From assembly GCA_042408445.1 (NCBI GenBank), contig JBHORC010000004.1, forward strand, positions 62,001 to 126,000: a stretch of 64,000 nt of DNA, written 5' to 3'. This DNA is from CF-46 sp042408445 (GTDB lineage: Bacteria > Chloroflexota > Limnocylindria > Limnocylindrales > CSP1-4). Of this stretch, positions 26,748 to 35,505 are shown one piece after another (the first letter of the stretch is position 1; the number at the start of each line of letters is the position of its first letter). The notes below the pieces were generated by a model. That model did no database searches and was not told the DNA's origin. It worked only from the letters and a program-made list of their open reading frames with translations. The position numbers and the translations under genes were made by a program.

Positions 26748-27589
26748 GAGCCGTCCATCGGGCGGGGAGGACGCAGGTTGTCGTGCATGAACGCGTCCGA
26801 GTGCAGCCCGCGGCGGTAGATCTCGACGCGCAGGATCTCCTCGAGGCGGATGTTGCAGAGGTGGACGTCCGGTCCGAAGTGGTTCAGCAGCGCAAACTGG
26901 CTCCGCTTGTCGGGCGCCTCGAAGATGCTGATCCCGAGGCCGAATGCCTCCGCGAACCGATCCGCGTTCGTCCGGTCGAGCTGTCCCCGGTCATCGAAGA
27001 CCCCGACCCCCAGCGCGCTTTCCCGCGCCTCGATGACCAGTTGACTCGCGCCCGCGTCAAGCCAGCGCCGTCCATCCTCGATCAGCTGACCGACCACATC
27101 GGCGGTGAACGCACCGTCGTGCTTCTTGCCGAGCTCGAACTGGACCTCCAGGCCGCGCTGCCTCGCTTCGGAGAGGACAACGTTCGGGGTGAGCGGCATG
27201 TCCGTGAAGCCCATGCCGGCCTCGATCCGGTTCATGCCCACGTCCGCGACCAGGTCGAGGTACTCGCCCAATCGACCCTGCGCCACCGCGATCTCGAAGG
27301 GCCCGCCCCCGGTGACGGTGGCGACGCCGCGCTCACGGCACAGCGCCACCTTCCGCCGCGTGACGTCCTCACTGGCGACGAGCCAGCTCGCCATCGAGAT
27401 CTTCATCGTCTCGATGAGATGGGCGCTCTGGGCAAGGTGGCCTTCGAACGTGAACGCGTCGTAGCCGGGATCGAATGGCGACGTGGCCGGCGGCCGCTCC
27501 CGCACGCCGATCGACTCGAGGAAGTCGCGGGTCCGAAGCGATCCCGGCGGGACGCGGTCAACGGTGGCCAGACGAACGGAATGGGTCAT
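26744..27589 (-). CDS. comA: Phosphosulfolactate synthase (ComA family)
   Basis: Predicted (beta/alpha)8 enzyme of 281 residues that adds sulfite to phosphoenolpyruvate, giving phosphosulfolactate. Recognisable ComA features: a KISMASWLV stretch after the N-terminal region, GVATVTGGGPFEIA (where archaeal enzymes have a YxGGTLFE-like loop), an IEAGMGFTDMP strand and a C-terminal FGPDVHLCNI segment. The ATG at 27589 follows GAGG. It is coupled to comB and lies 96 bases downstream of an ATP-grasp gene on the same strand. Neither later coenzyme M enzymes (ComC/D/E) nor cysteate enzymes are in the window. Confidence 0.8.
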   Translation of the reverse strand: MTHSVRLATVDRVPPGSLRTRDFLESIGVRERPPATSPFDPGYDAFTFEGHLAQSAHLIETMKISMASWLVASEDVTRRKVALCRERGVATVTGGGPFEIAVAQGRLGEYLDLVADVGMNRIEAGMGFTDMPLTPNVVLSEARQRGLEVQFELGKKHDGAFTADVVGQLIEDGRRWLDAGASQLVIEARESALGVGVFDDRGQLDRTNADRFAEAFGLGISIFEAPDKRSQFALLNHFGPDVHLCNIRLEEILRVEIYRRGLHSDAFMHDNLRPPRPMDGS

Positions 27590-27685
27590 AGGGCGGCCTC
27601 GCTCGAGACGCTGGCGTTCGAAGACAGCATGACCGTGGGGGCTGCCACGACGCCATGGATCAGGGGACAAGGCATTTCCGGAACG

Positions 27686-28936
27686 CTACGAATTCCTTTC
27701 AAACGCTCTCCTCCGGACCAGGGACGCGGCCATCCGGGCGAACGGCGAGAGGTCGTCCACGGCGAAATACGCGCCTTCGCGGATGCCCCGCAGGGATGCC
27801 AGCCAGCCTCGCAGGCCGAGCGTCCCCTCGCGGCGGTAGGCCAAGGATGACTTGACGTCCGCGCGCTCGTTGATCCAGCGCCGACCCGTCCAGAGCGGCG
27901 CCGTCGGAACGGGTTGACCGGTGAGATCGAGATACATCGCCCGGACGACATCCATGCCGTTCCGCGCGACGAAGAGGCGAAACGTGGCACCGATCCTCGG
28001 GTTGACGTCGAGGACCTTGTATTGCGCGTCCCGGGCGTCGTACCGGTAGCCGATGTCGAGGATGCCGCGGTAGCCGAGGCGCTTCATCCAGCGGACCGTC
28101 GTGTCGTGGACGGCAGGGTTCGGGAGGCAGACCCCGAGGCTGGTCGCGCCCGTGTGGATCGGCGTCTGTCGGAGCTTTCGGCCGGTGAAGCCCACGACGC
28201 ACTCCGAGTCCTCGTCGAAGTAGCCGTTGAACATCCAGATGTCGTCATCCCCACCGGGGATGTACTCCTGGAGGATGAGATTCGGGTCGCTCGGGTCCTC
28301 CATCTGCCGATAGAGCCGCTCCAGCTCAGCCGGCTCGTGGACGATGACCATCTTGTGGCCGGTCCGCGCGCGAAGCCGCACGCCGTCGATCCCCTTCAGC
28401 ATCACCGGGAACCGCGCCTGCCCGGCATACGCGCGGACGTCCTCGACGCCGTTGGGGATCACCACGTTCGGTGTCGGGACGCCGTGCTCGGTCGCGAGGA
28501 TCGCCATCGTCCCCTTGTCGGCGAGGGATCGCGCCAGCCCGACCGGTTGACGAGGCATGACAAAGCGGCCGTCGATCGCCGCCCTGTGCTCGTCGACGAC
28601 GAGCGTCGTGCGGTCCGATGTGGGAATCAGGATCGCTGGCCGATCGAGCCGCTCCGCGACGCGGAGCAGGTCCTCGACGAGGGCCTCCGCCGGAATGCCT
28701 TCGACGTCGGACGGTGCCCGCGATCGCAGGTAGCGGGAATGCGACGCTGGCGCGGGCGGCTCGCGATCGAGCGCGTGGACTGCGACCCCGAGCCGGCCGA
28801 GGCTCCGGAAGATGCCGAGCGGGCCGTGCCGCTGGGCGCCGAGAACCACGACCGGTGTGCTCGAATCGATCGCACCGATCGTCGAGGGTCGCGGCTCGGT
28901 TCGGCTGGGCACTACCGACACAGGGCGCTGATCCAT
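27686..28936 (-). CDS. ATP-grasp ligase, substrate unknown
   Basis: A 416-residue ATP-grasp enzyme predicted to activate a carboxylate as acyl phosphate and join it to an amine or thiol. The N-terminal preATP-grasp domain begins VVVLGAQRHGPLGIFRSL; the ATP-grasp core spans about 130-330 with MLKGIDGVRLRA, the hinge LILQEYIPGGDDD, and the metal-binding end KVLDVNPRIGATF. It resembles CarB/PylC-like standalone ligases. ATG 28936 was chosen; a longer frame adds 20 unlikely residues. Same strand as comA-comB, so a shared pathway is possible but unproven. Confidence 0.8.
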   Translation of the reverse strand: MDQRPVSVVPSRTEPRPSTIGAIDSSTPVVVLGAQRHGPLGIFRSLGRLGVAVHALDREPPAPASHSRYLRSRAPSDVEGIPAEALVEDLLRVAERLDRPAILIPTSDRTTLVVDEHRAAIDGRFVMPRQPVGLARSLADKGTMAILATEHGVPTPNVVIPNGVEDVRAYAGQARFPVMLKGIDGVRLRARTGHKMVIVHEPAELERLYRQMEDPSDPNLILQEYIPGGDDDIWMFNGYFDEDSECVVGFTGRKLRQTPIHTGATSLGVCLPNPAVHDTTVRWMKRLGYRGILDIGYRYDARDAQYKVLDVNPRIGATFRLFVARNGMDVVRAMYLDLTGQPVPTAPLWTGRRWINERADVKSSLAYRREGTLGLRGWLASLRGIREGAYFAVDDLSPFARMAASLVRRRAFERNS

Positions 28937-29049
28937 CAACTCTTGCGGCGACCGGAATCCTACCGGGTCAGCGGCTGACGAGCCTCGGAGGGCCACCTTC
29001 CGAGGGGGCGAGGCCTCGCGGGTCCGTGCTTCTGTTACCCTCCGCGACG

Positions 29050-30636
29050 GTGAATCGCCTGAACGGGCGTGCAGCGGCGACCGTCACGCCGCGGAGGGGA
29101 TCGCGTCACCTCCACGCCTTCCTCGATGCCATCTTCCCGGGTGTCGGCCACCTGATCGCCGGCCGGCCGCGGCTCGGTGCCCTGTTCGGGCTGCCGATCC
29201 TCGTCCTCCTCCTCGCGACCGCCGCCGTCCTGATCATCACCCCGACCGCCCGGCTCCTCGGGATCGCCCTGGATCCGGCTGCCGTCGTGGTCCTGTTCGG
29301 CCTCCAGGGCCTCTTGCTCCTGTGGCGGACCGTGGCGGTCGGATCCAGCCTGCTCGACGCCCGGTTCCCGCGGCTCGGCCGGCGCGACGCCCTGCCGGTC
29401 GCCGCCCTCGCCGCGATCCTCCTCGTTCCGCAGGTCTACGCCGGCTACGTCACCGAGGTCGTCCGCGAGGAGGCGGATCGGGTGATCCCCGTGACGCCGG
29501 AGACCGCGGGGGCCTGGCAGCCGAACGGCTACGACACGCCGGAGCCAGATCCCTCCGACTTTCTCGCCCCCTCGCTCGACCCGTCTCCGAGCGCCGACCC
29601 GAGCCCGTCGGCCACGCCGGCGGTTCCCCGCCAGAACGTGCTGATCATCGGGGTGGACCAGGGCATCGGCCGGAACACGTTCCTCACGGACACGATGATC
29701 GTCGTCTCCCTCGATCCCGTCGGCGAGACCGTGTCGATGGTCTCGATCCCGCGCGACATGGTCGATGTCCCGCTGCCGGACGGGCGGAAGTTCCGCGGAA
29801 AGATCAACGGCCTCCTCTCCTTCGCCCGGCACCACAAGGCCCAGTTCCCCGGCTCCGACGGGTCCGGCCACGACGTGCTGATGGGCGCGCTCGGAACGCT
29901 GCTGGGCCTCCGGATCGACCACTACGCCCAGGTCAATCTCGGAGGCTTCATCCAGGTCGTGAACACGCTCGGCGGGGTCGACGTGACCGTGACCGAGGGT
30001 TTCTGTGACCCGACCTACCACGAGTACGGCTATCCGGACGGCTTCGCGATCAGCGCCGGTCGGCACCATCTCAACGGAAACCAGGCGCTGGCGTTCGCCC
30101 GCGTCCGCAAGGCGGCCGGCGAGAGCGACTTCACCCGCGCGGGCCGACAGCAGGAGCTGCTCTCCGCCGTCCGCGATCGGGTCAAGGCGGGCGGCTTCCT
30201 CAGCGATCCCATCGGACTCCTGCGCGCCCTGGGCCAGACCGTCGAGACGAACATTCCGCGGTCGCTCGTTCCGGACCTCGCGGAGATCGCGACGCACGTC
30301 GGTCGAAAGGAGACGTACCGGGCGGTGATCAGCCACCCGCTCGTGCGGCCCGGCTCCGACGCCCGCGGGTCGATCCAGATCCCCGACCTCGCGAAGATCC
30401 ATGCCCTCGTCGCGGCCCTGTTCCCGCCCGCCGGAGAGACGCCGGACGATCGATACCAGGTCCCCTCGGCGACCGGCCACGTGTCCGGGTCGGGGGTGAG
30501 CAACTGCGCGGACCCGCCGCGACCGACGCCGAAGCCGACGCCGAAGCCCACGCCGAAGGCGACGCCGAAGCCGAGCGCCTCGGCCGCCGTCCCGCCCAGC
30601 GCGAGCGCGGCCGCCTCGGCAGCAAGCCCGAGCTGA
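29050..30636 (+). CDS. LytR-CpsA-Psr (LCP) family cell-wall ligase
   Basis: Membrane-anchored LCP protein (528 residues), which transfers polyprenyl-phosphate-linked glycans onto the wall. An N-terminal region holds four hydrophobic segments (about residues 25-145), more than the single helix usual in LytR; then a Pro/Ser linker and the LCP domain (about 198-400) with IIGVDQ, DTMIVVSLDP, SIPRDMVD, the NxLGGVDVTV strand and FARVRK. A conserved Arg pair (in IPRD and RVRKA) fits catalysis. The C-terminus is a Pro-Thr-Pro-Lys repeat plus Ser/Ala tail. GTG at 29050 is the likeliest start; GTG 29026 is an alternative. Confidence 0.9.
   Translation: MNRLNGRAAATVTPRRGSRHLHAFLDAIFPGVGHLIAGRPRLGALFGLPILVLLLATAAVLIITPTARLLGIALDPAAVVVLFGLQGLLLLWRTVAVGSSLLDARFPRLGRRDALPVAALAAILLVPQVYAGYVTEVVREEADRVIPVTPETAGAWQPNGYDTPEPDPSDFLAPSLDPSPSADPSPSATPAVPRQNVLIIGVDQGIGRNTFLTDTMIVVSLDPVGETVSMVSIPRDMVDVPLPDGRKFRGKINGLLSFARHHKAQFPGSDGSGHDVLMGALGTLLGLRIDHYAQVNLGGFIQVVNTLGGVDVTVTEGFCDPTYHEYGYPDGFAISAGRHHLNGNQALAFARVRKAAGESDFTRAGRQQELLSAVRDRVKAGGFLSDPIGLLRALGQTVETNIPRSLVPDLAEIATHVGRKETYRAVISHPLVRPGSDARGSIQIPDLAKIHALVAALFPPAGETPDDRYQVPSATGHVSGSGVSNCADPPRPTPKPTPKPTPKATPKPSASAAVPPSASAAASAASPS
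30523..30570 (+). repeat. Four 12-bp in-frame repeats encoding PTPK
   Basis: Four tandem copies of CCGACGCCGAAG (third and fourth with single changes) in the LCP gene encode PTPK-PTPK-PTPK-ATPK, a wall-spanning-type Pro-rich tail. Copy number may vary between strains. Confidence 0.85.
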
Positions 30637-30722
30637 CCGCTCGTCGCGTGTCGCTCGATCGCGGCTGATCTACGCCGGGGGACGCGGCAGGACCGCGCAC
30701 GCGGCGCCGGTCCTCCTCGAGA

Positions 30723-31847
30723 TCACGCCTCCAGCGTCTGCCACTCGCTGACCCATGCCTCGGCACCGGCTCGGCCGGTCCCGGGGGTGTCGAGCGCCTC
30801 GCGGAGGAGACGGGTCAGCTGGTCCCACTCGACGAGGAACGCATCGTGGCCCTTCGTCGAGCGGATCTCGCGATAGCGCGCGGCGACGCCCGCCCGGGCG
30901 GCCGCGTCCACGAGCCGCCGGACCTGTCGCGGCCCGTAGAGGATGTCGTCGACGATCCCGATCCCGGTCAGGCGGACGTTGCTCGCCGCGAGACGAGCCA
31001 GCGCCGCCTCCACGCCGCCCCGGTCCTCGCCGATGTCGTGCCGATCCATCGCGCCGGCAAGGGTGCGATACGTGTCGCCGTCGAACCGCTCCAGGAGCTT
31101 GTCGCCCTGGTGGTCGAGGTAGCTCACGACGGACGGACGACCGTCGGGCTCACTGGACCGCCCGAACCGCTCCTCGAAGTCGGCCTCGCTCCGATAGGTC
31201 GTCATCGCGAGCTGGCGGGCGAGCGCGAGACCCTCGTCGCCGAGGCGCTCGATCATCGCGCTCTGGATCCGGTTCCAGGCGATCGCCATCGGTCCCGTCG
31301 CAGCCGGTGCGGCGATCGGCACGACATGGTCCACGGCCTCGGGTCGGACGAGCGCGACCTCGAGGGCGACCATCCCGCCGAGCGAGCCGCCGACGACGAG
31401 CTGCAGCCGCTCGATCCGGAGTGCGTCGAGAAGGACCCAGAACGCGCGCGCCTGGTCGCGAGTCGAGACGCCCGGAAAGGCCGATCCGTACGGGCGGCCG
31501 GATGTCGGGTCGATCGAGAGCGGCCCGGTGGAGCCATATCGGCCGCCGAGGAGATTCGCTGCAAGAACGCCGAACCGGTCGGTATCGAATGCGCGGCCGG
31601 GCCCGATCAGCGGCTCCCACCAGTCGCCGGCCGCGTCGGCGGATCCGGTGAGGGCGTGAACGATCAGCACCTGGGGAGCCTCGGTCGGCCCGGGGCCGTC
31701 GTGGCGATACGCGATCGACAGCTCCGGGAGACGCGTCCCGTCACCGAGGACGAACGGTCCGAGCTCGGCCGTTTCGACGCGACCCGTCCCGAGGGGCGGG
31801 GGAGGGGCCGAGGGCGTCGCGCGGACGCCCTCGGCGGTGATGGTCAA
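30723..31847 (-). CDS. metX: Homoserine O-acetyltransferase
   Basis: Alpha/beta-hydrolase-fold enzyme (374 residues) that acetylates (or in some lineages succinylates) L-homoserine for methionine synthesis. Catalytic triad visible: Ser in GGSLGGM (usual GGSMGGM), Asp in GIVDDILY and His in KGHDAFL. The HALTGSAD oxyanion region and NLLGGRYGSTGP are typical. The start appears to be a TTG at 31847 overlapping the metY stop (TTGA); no other in-frame start lies before the conserved N-terminus. Directly downstream of metY, forming a direct-sulfhydrylation methionine operon. Confidence 0.93.
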   Translation of the reverse strand: MTITAEGVRATPSAPPPPLGTGRVETAELGPFVLGDGTRLPELSIAYRHDGPGPTEAPQVLIVHALTGSADAAGDWWEPLIGPGRAFDTDRFGVLAANLLGGRYGSTGPLSIDPTSGRPYGSAFPGVSTRDQARAFWVLLDALRIERLQLVVGGSLGGMVALEVALVRPEAVDHVVPIAAPAATGPMAIAWNRIQSAMIERLGDEGLALARQLAMTTYRSEADFEERFGRSSEPDGRPSVVSYLDHQGDKLLERFDGDTYRTLAGAMDRHDIGEDRGGVEAALARLAASNVRLTGIGIVDDILYGPRQVRRLVDAAARAGVAARYREIRSTKGHDAFLVEWDQLTRLLREALDTPGTGRAGAEAWVSEWQTLEA

Positions 31848-33181
31848 CCGGCAGCGCCGACGAGGTCACCCGCCGTCGACGCCTCGCCCAGCGCGATCGC
31901 CAGCGCCCGATCCAGGTCGGCGATCAGGTCGTCGACGTGCTCGAGCCCGACCGAGAGCCGGATGAGATCCGGCGTCACGCCGGTCGATTCCTGCTCCGCC
32001 GGCTCCAGCTGGGAATGGGTCGTCGAAGCGGGATGGATGATCAGCGACTTGGCGTCGCCGACGTTCGCGAGCAGCGAGAAGATCTGGACGTTGTCGATCA
32101 GCTTCCGGCCGGCCTCCACGCCGCCGCGGACGCCGAACGTGACAATGCCGCCGAAGCCGCCCTTCAGGTACTTCAAGGCCTGCTTGTGGGTCGGCGCCGA
32201 CTCGAGGCCGGGATAGCTGACCCACGTCACCCCGTCGCGCTTTTCCAGCCAGCGAGCGACCGCGAGTGCGTTCTCGCTGTGGCGCTGGATCCGCAGCGGC
32301 AGGGTCTCGAGGCCCTGCAGGAACAGGAAGCTGTTGAACGGGCTGAGCGCCGCGCCGAGGTCGCGGAGACCCTGGACCCGGAGCTTCAGGATGAACGCCA
32401 GGTTACCGAACGCCGCCGTGTAGCTGATCCCGTGGTAGCTGGGGTCCGGATCGACGAAGTCCTGCTTGAACCGCTCGCTCGCAGCCCAGTCGAATGTTCC
32501 GCCGTCGACGACGACGCCACCGATCGCGGTTCCGTGGCCGCCGATCCACTTCGTCGCGGAGTGGATGACGATGTCCGCGCCGTGCCGGATCGGCTGGGCG
32601 AGGAGCGGCGCGAAGGTGTTGTCGACGATGACCGGGACGCCGCGGGCGTGGGCAACGTCGGCGATCGAGGCGAGATCGTGGACGTCGAGCCGGGGATTGC
32701 CGATCAGCTCGAGGAAGACGGCCTTCGTCCTCTCGTTGATCGCCCGCCCGAACGCGGACGGATCGCTGCCATCGACCCACGTCGTCGTGATCCCGATCTT
32801 CGGCAGCGTGTGGGTGAACAGGTTGTACGTGCCGCCATAGAGCGACGACGACGAGACGATGTTGTCGCCGGCCCGGGCGAGGTTGAGGATCGTGAGCGTC
32901 TCGGCCGCCTGGCCGGAGGCGACGCCGAGGGCCGCCACGCCGCCCTCGATCGCGGCGATCCGCTGCTCGAAGACGTCGTTCGTCGGATTCATGATCCGGG
33001 TGTAGATGTTCCCGAACTCCTGGAGCCCGAACAGCCGCGCGGCGTGGTCGGCGTCGTTGAAGACGTAGCTCGTCGTGGCGTAGATCGGGACTGCGCGGGC
33101 GTTCGTGGCGGGGTCGGGCTTCTGGCCCGCGTGGAGCGCCTTGGTCTCGGGATGGAGCTGGGTCGTGTCGAGATCGGTCAT
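31844..33181 (-). CDS. metY: O-acetylhomoserine sulfhydrylase
   Basis: PLP enzyme (445 residues) of the Cys/Met metabolism family that makes homocysteine from O-acetylhomoserine and sulfide. The PLP lysine lies in SATKWIGGHG; YTRIMNPTNDVFEQRIA, EGGVAALGVASGQAA, and the C-terminal HPASTTHSQL are the usual MetY/MetZ signatures. The ATG at 33181 follows AGGGAAG. It is the first gene of metYX and is preceded by a long leader with an intrinsic terminator (33358-33392), implying attenuation control. Confidence 0.94.
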   Translation of the reverse strand: MTDLDTTQLHPETKALHAGQKPDPATNARAVPIYATTSYVFNDADHAARLFGLQEFGNIYTRIMNPTNDVFEQRIAAIEGGVAALGVASGQAAETLTILNLARAGDNIVSSSSLYGGTYNLFTHTLPKIGITTTWVDGSDPSAFGRAINERTKAVFLELIGNPRLDVHDLASIADVAHARGVPVIVDNTFAPLLAQPIRHGADIVIHSATKWIGGHGTAIGGVVVDGGTFDWAASERFKQDFVDPDPSYHGISYTAAFGNLAFILKLRVQGLRDLGAALSPFNSFLFLQGLETLPLRIQRHSENALAVARWLEKRDGVTWVSYPGLESAPTHKQALKYLKGGFGGIVTFGVRGGVEAGRKLIDNVQIFSLLANVGDAKSLIIHPASTTHSQLEPAEQESTGVTPDLIRLSVGLEHVDDLIADLDRALAIALGEASTAGDLVGAAG

Positions 33182-33357
33182 TGCGCTTCTGCTTCCCTTT
33201 CGAGGTGGACTCACCGGGCCGGATCGTGAGGCCTCGGGAGCCGACCGTCAGTCGTCATACGTCTGTTGACTTTGACATCGTTCGTGGGTCGTCAAGGCCC
33301 CGGCCCCTGGGAAGGGCGGCGGTTTGGCGGTCACCCGTCGCGTCGGTCGGAGGAAAC

Positions 33358-33392
33358 AAAAAAGCCGCGGCTCCTGCCTTCAGGATCCTCGG
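33358..33392 (-). terminator. Intrinsic terminator in the metY leader (attenuator)
   Basis: On the minus strand CCGAGGATCCTG / CAGGAGCCGCGG form a 12-bp stem with two A-G mismatches and loop AAGG, followed by CTTTTTTGTTT, one of the few T-tracts in the window. No minus-strand gene ends upstream; it lies 177 bases before metY. It is therefore best read as a regulated premature terminator. Confidence 0.75.
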
Positions 33393-33519
33393 CCCCGGGA
33401 CCTCGTCTGTGGTCCCGCGCCCGTCATCTCAGGTTGCGCGTGACCTCAGACCCCATCCTCCGCACGGCGGGGCCGCCAGCGCATACACATCGACCAGGAG
33501 ACTTGGGTGTGGGTCATCG
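33393..33519 (-). promoter_or_regulatory. metYX leader RNA with short upstream reading frame
   Basis: Predicted transcribed leader between a promoter (33527-33556) and the terminator at 33358-33392. Two elements are visible. First, a 23-codon reading frame (ATG 33517 to TGA 33446) starts at or next to the predicted transcript start, so could be leaderless; it encodes Met, Cys, Met (codons 10-12) flanked by Trp. Second, the region after its stop can fold, including a 7-bp hairpin CGGGACC/GGTCCCG (33396-33417) just before the terminator. I could not match it to a known SAM, SAH, cobalamin or T-box class. Regulation by methionine, cysteine or SAM is inferred from the gene only. Confidence 0.5.
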
Positions 33520-33526
33520 CCGGGTC

Positions 33527-33556
33527 ATGCTCGCCCACGGTCGCGCCATCCGTCAA
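33527..33556 (-). promoter_or_regulatory. Candidate promoter of metYX
   Basis: On the minus strand TTGACG (33556-33551) and GAGCAT (33532-33527) are separated by 18 bases. The -35 box is good, the -10 box poor. Transcription would start near 33520, which fits the leader described. Confidence 0.35.
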
Positions 33557-33651
33557 CCCGGTCGCCGAATCGCAACCTTCGTCCTGCCGACCCGTTGCGG
33601 GGACCGGCGCGAACCCCGGCGGCGCGACCGCGCAACGCTACCCTCGGCGAC

Positions 33652-34662
33652 ATGAGCTCGATCCCTGACTCGTTCCCCGCGTTCGTGACCGAAGCGTCGC
33701 CGGACGGCGTGACGCGCGGCATCCGGAGCTTCGCTCGGGACGACCTTGCACCGGGCGACGTCGAGGTTCGGGTCGAGTGGTCGAGCGTGAACTACAAGGA
33801 CGCGTTGGCGACGATCGCCGAGGGCAAGGTCGCGCGGATCAGTCCGCTCATCCCGGGGATCGATCTCGCCGGGACGGTGGTCGCGTCGGCGGATCCGTCC
33901 ATTCCGGTCGGTTCGGCGGCTCTCGCCCACGGCTACGACCTCGGGGTCGCCCGGCATGGCGGCTTCGGCGCGTACACCCGGCTCCCGGCGGGCTACGTCG
34001 TGCCGATGCCGGCCGGGTTATCTGCCCGCGACGCGATGGCGGTCGGGACGGCCGGGTTCACCGCCGCGATGTCCGTCGCGGCGCTGGAGCGGCAGGGACT
34101 CGTCCCCGGCACGGGACCCGTCCTCGTCACCGGGGCGAGCGGCGGCGTCGGCACGATCGCCGTCGCGATCCTCGCCGGTCGCGGGCACGAGGTCTGGGCG
34201 GCCACCGGCAAGGAGGACGAGCAGCCGCGGCTCCGGGGCCTTGGCGCCGTGGGGTTCGTGCCACGCGACGAATGCACCGCGGCCGGCCGACCGCTCGAGT
34301 CCGCTCGCTGGGCGGCGGCGATCGACACGGTCGGCGGGGCGACCTTGCCATACGTGCTCCGGACGCTCCGCCCGGGGGCCGCGGTCGCGTCGTCGGGGAA
34401 CGCCGGCGGCGCTGGACTCACGACGACCGTCCTGCCGTTCATCCTCCGCGGTGTCGCCCTGCTCGGGATGGATTCGGCGAACCTCGCGATCGACGAGCGG
34501 CGCGCGCTCTGGGGGAGGATTGCGACGGATCTCCGTCCCGTCGGGCTCGGCGATGACGTGACGCTCGGCGTCACCGACGTCGGGCTGGACGGCCTCGAGC
34601 CGGCCCTCGACACGATCCTCGCCGGCGAGGCGCGCGGCCGGTGGGTGGTCCGGGTCAGTTAG
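33652..34662 (+). CDS. AcuI/YhdH-type acrylyl-CoA reductase family oxidoreductase
   Basis: MDR-superfamily NADPH-dependent reductase of 336 residues. The N-terminal GroES-like domain contains VEWSSVNYKDAL and PLIPGIDLAGTV, the Rossmann domain starts VLVTGASGGVGTIAV, and the C-terminus has DTVGGATL and GVALLGMDS, all matching the YhdH/AcuI group, which reduces acrylyl-CoA to propionyl-CoA. No structural zinc Cys set is present, as expected. Start ATG 33652. Its stop overlaps the end of the convergent MBL gene by four bases. Substrate is by family; other enoyl-CoA or quinone substrates are possible. Confidence 0.88.
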   Translation: MSSIPDSFPAFVTEASPDGVTRGIRSFARDDLAPGDVEVRVEWSSVNYKDALATIAEGKVARISPLIPGIDLAGTVVASADPSIPVGSAALAHGYDLGVARHGGFGAYTRLPAGYVVPMPAGLSARDAMAVGTAGFTAAMSVAALERQGLVPGTGPVLVTGASGGVGTIAVAILAGRGHEVWAATGKEDEQPRLRGLGAVGFVPRDECTAAGRPLESARWAAAIDTVGGATLPYVLRTLRPGAAVASSGNAGGAGLTTTVLPFILRGVALLGMDSANLAIDERRALWGRIATDLRPVGLGDDVTLGVTDVGLDGLEPALDTILAGEARGRWVVRVS

Positions 34663-35474
34663 TCGAGCTCGCCCCGAAGCTGGGCCAGCGCCCGTTCCAG
34701 TGGCTCGCGCGCCGCGTCGGCGGGGTAAGGGGTCCGAAGGAGCGCGTCGCTCAGCCCCAGCTGCCCGTCATGGACCAGGGTTGCGAGCTCGGCGATCGTC
34801 CGGATGTCGACCATCGAGCGAACCGCGAACGCCTTGTCGCCGATCGTGCCGTGACCCGGCACGACGGGTCCCGTGACGAGGTCCACGAGCCGCTCGACGG
34901 TCGCGGGCCACTCGATCGGATAGCCGTCACCGAAGTACGGCGGCGCATCAGCCTCGATCAGGTCGCCGGCGAACAGCACCTCGGCGTCCGGGATCAGGAC
35001 GACGATGTCGTTGTCCGTATGGCCGCGTCCCAGGTGGCGAAGCTCGATCGGCCGGCCACCGGCGTCGAAGTCGACCACGGCCGCGTCGCCGTCGAACGTC
35101 CGGTCCGGGGGATCGAGGACGACCTCCGCGAGATCCTCCGCGATCGCCGGGATGGCCGCGGAGACGCGGGCGATCTGCTCGCGGCCCGTCTCGGCGACCA
35201 TCCGAGCACAACGGGCGTGGCCCCAGATCGGCGCCGGCCGGAAGCGGTGGTTGCCGAACGCATGGTCGTTGTGGCCGTGCGTGTTCACGACGGCACGGAC
35301 GGGCAGCGGCGTCAGCGTCCGGAGATCGTCGAGGATCTCGTCCGCCTGACGGTGGGAGATGCGGGTGTCGATGACGAGCACGCCGTCGTCGCCCAGCACG
35401 ACGCCGATGTTCTGGTCGTAGAACGCGTAGCGGCGGACGAAGACGCGGTTGCCGATCTCGGACCAGACGGACAT
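34659..35474 (-). CDS. MBL-fold hydrolase (glyoxalase II/quinoprotein-relay-like)
   Basis: Metallo-beta-lactamase-fold protein of 271 residues with a complete dinuclear metal set: HGHNDH, GHTDND (His), AGDLIE (bridging Asp) and VPGHG (His). The layout resembles class-B lactamase-like hydrolases often annotated as quinoprotein relay system zinc metallohydrolases; the substrate is unknown. ATG 35474 was chosen because the conserved N-terminus starts there. It is convergent with the reductase gene and divergent from the lipase-like gene, with 31 bases between starts. Confidence 0.83.
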   Translation of the reverse strand: MSVWSEIGNRVFVRRYAFYDQNIGVVLGDDGVLVIDTRISHRQADEILDDLRTLTPLPVRAVVNTHGHNDHAFGNHRFRPAPIWGHARCARMVAETGREQIARVSAAIPAIAEDLAEVVLDPPDRTFDGDAAVVDFDAGGRPIELRHLGRGHTDNDIVVLIPDAEVLFAGDLIEADAPPYFGDGYPIEWPATVERLVDLVTGPVVPGHGTIGDKAFAVRSMVDIRTIAELATLVHDGQLGLSDALLRTPYPADAAREPLERALAQLRGELD

Positions 35475-35505
35475 GGGCCGCAGAGTAGCCGGTCGAGTGC
35501 CTACG

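Noticed and set aside
28618..29049. N-terminal extension of the LCP protein to 28618.
   Set aside because: It overlaps the ATP-grasp gene antisense, and its Arg/Gly/Ala composition is typical of a shadow frame.
33400..33425. A T-box-like GTGGTCCCGCG on the plus strand before the AcuI-type gene.
   Set aside because: The invariant A of TGGNACC is absent, no stem I or plus-strand terminator is seen, and the gene is not amino-acid related. The site is better explained by the minus-strand leader hairpin.
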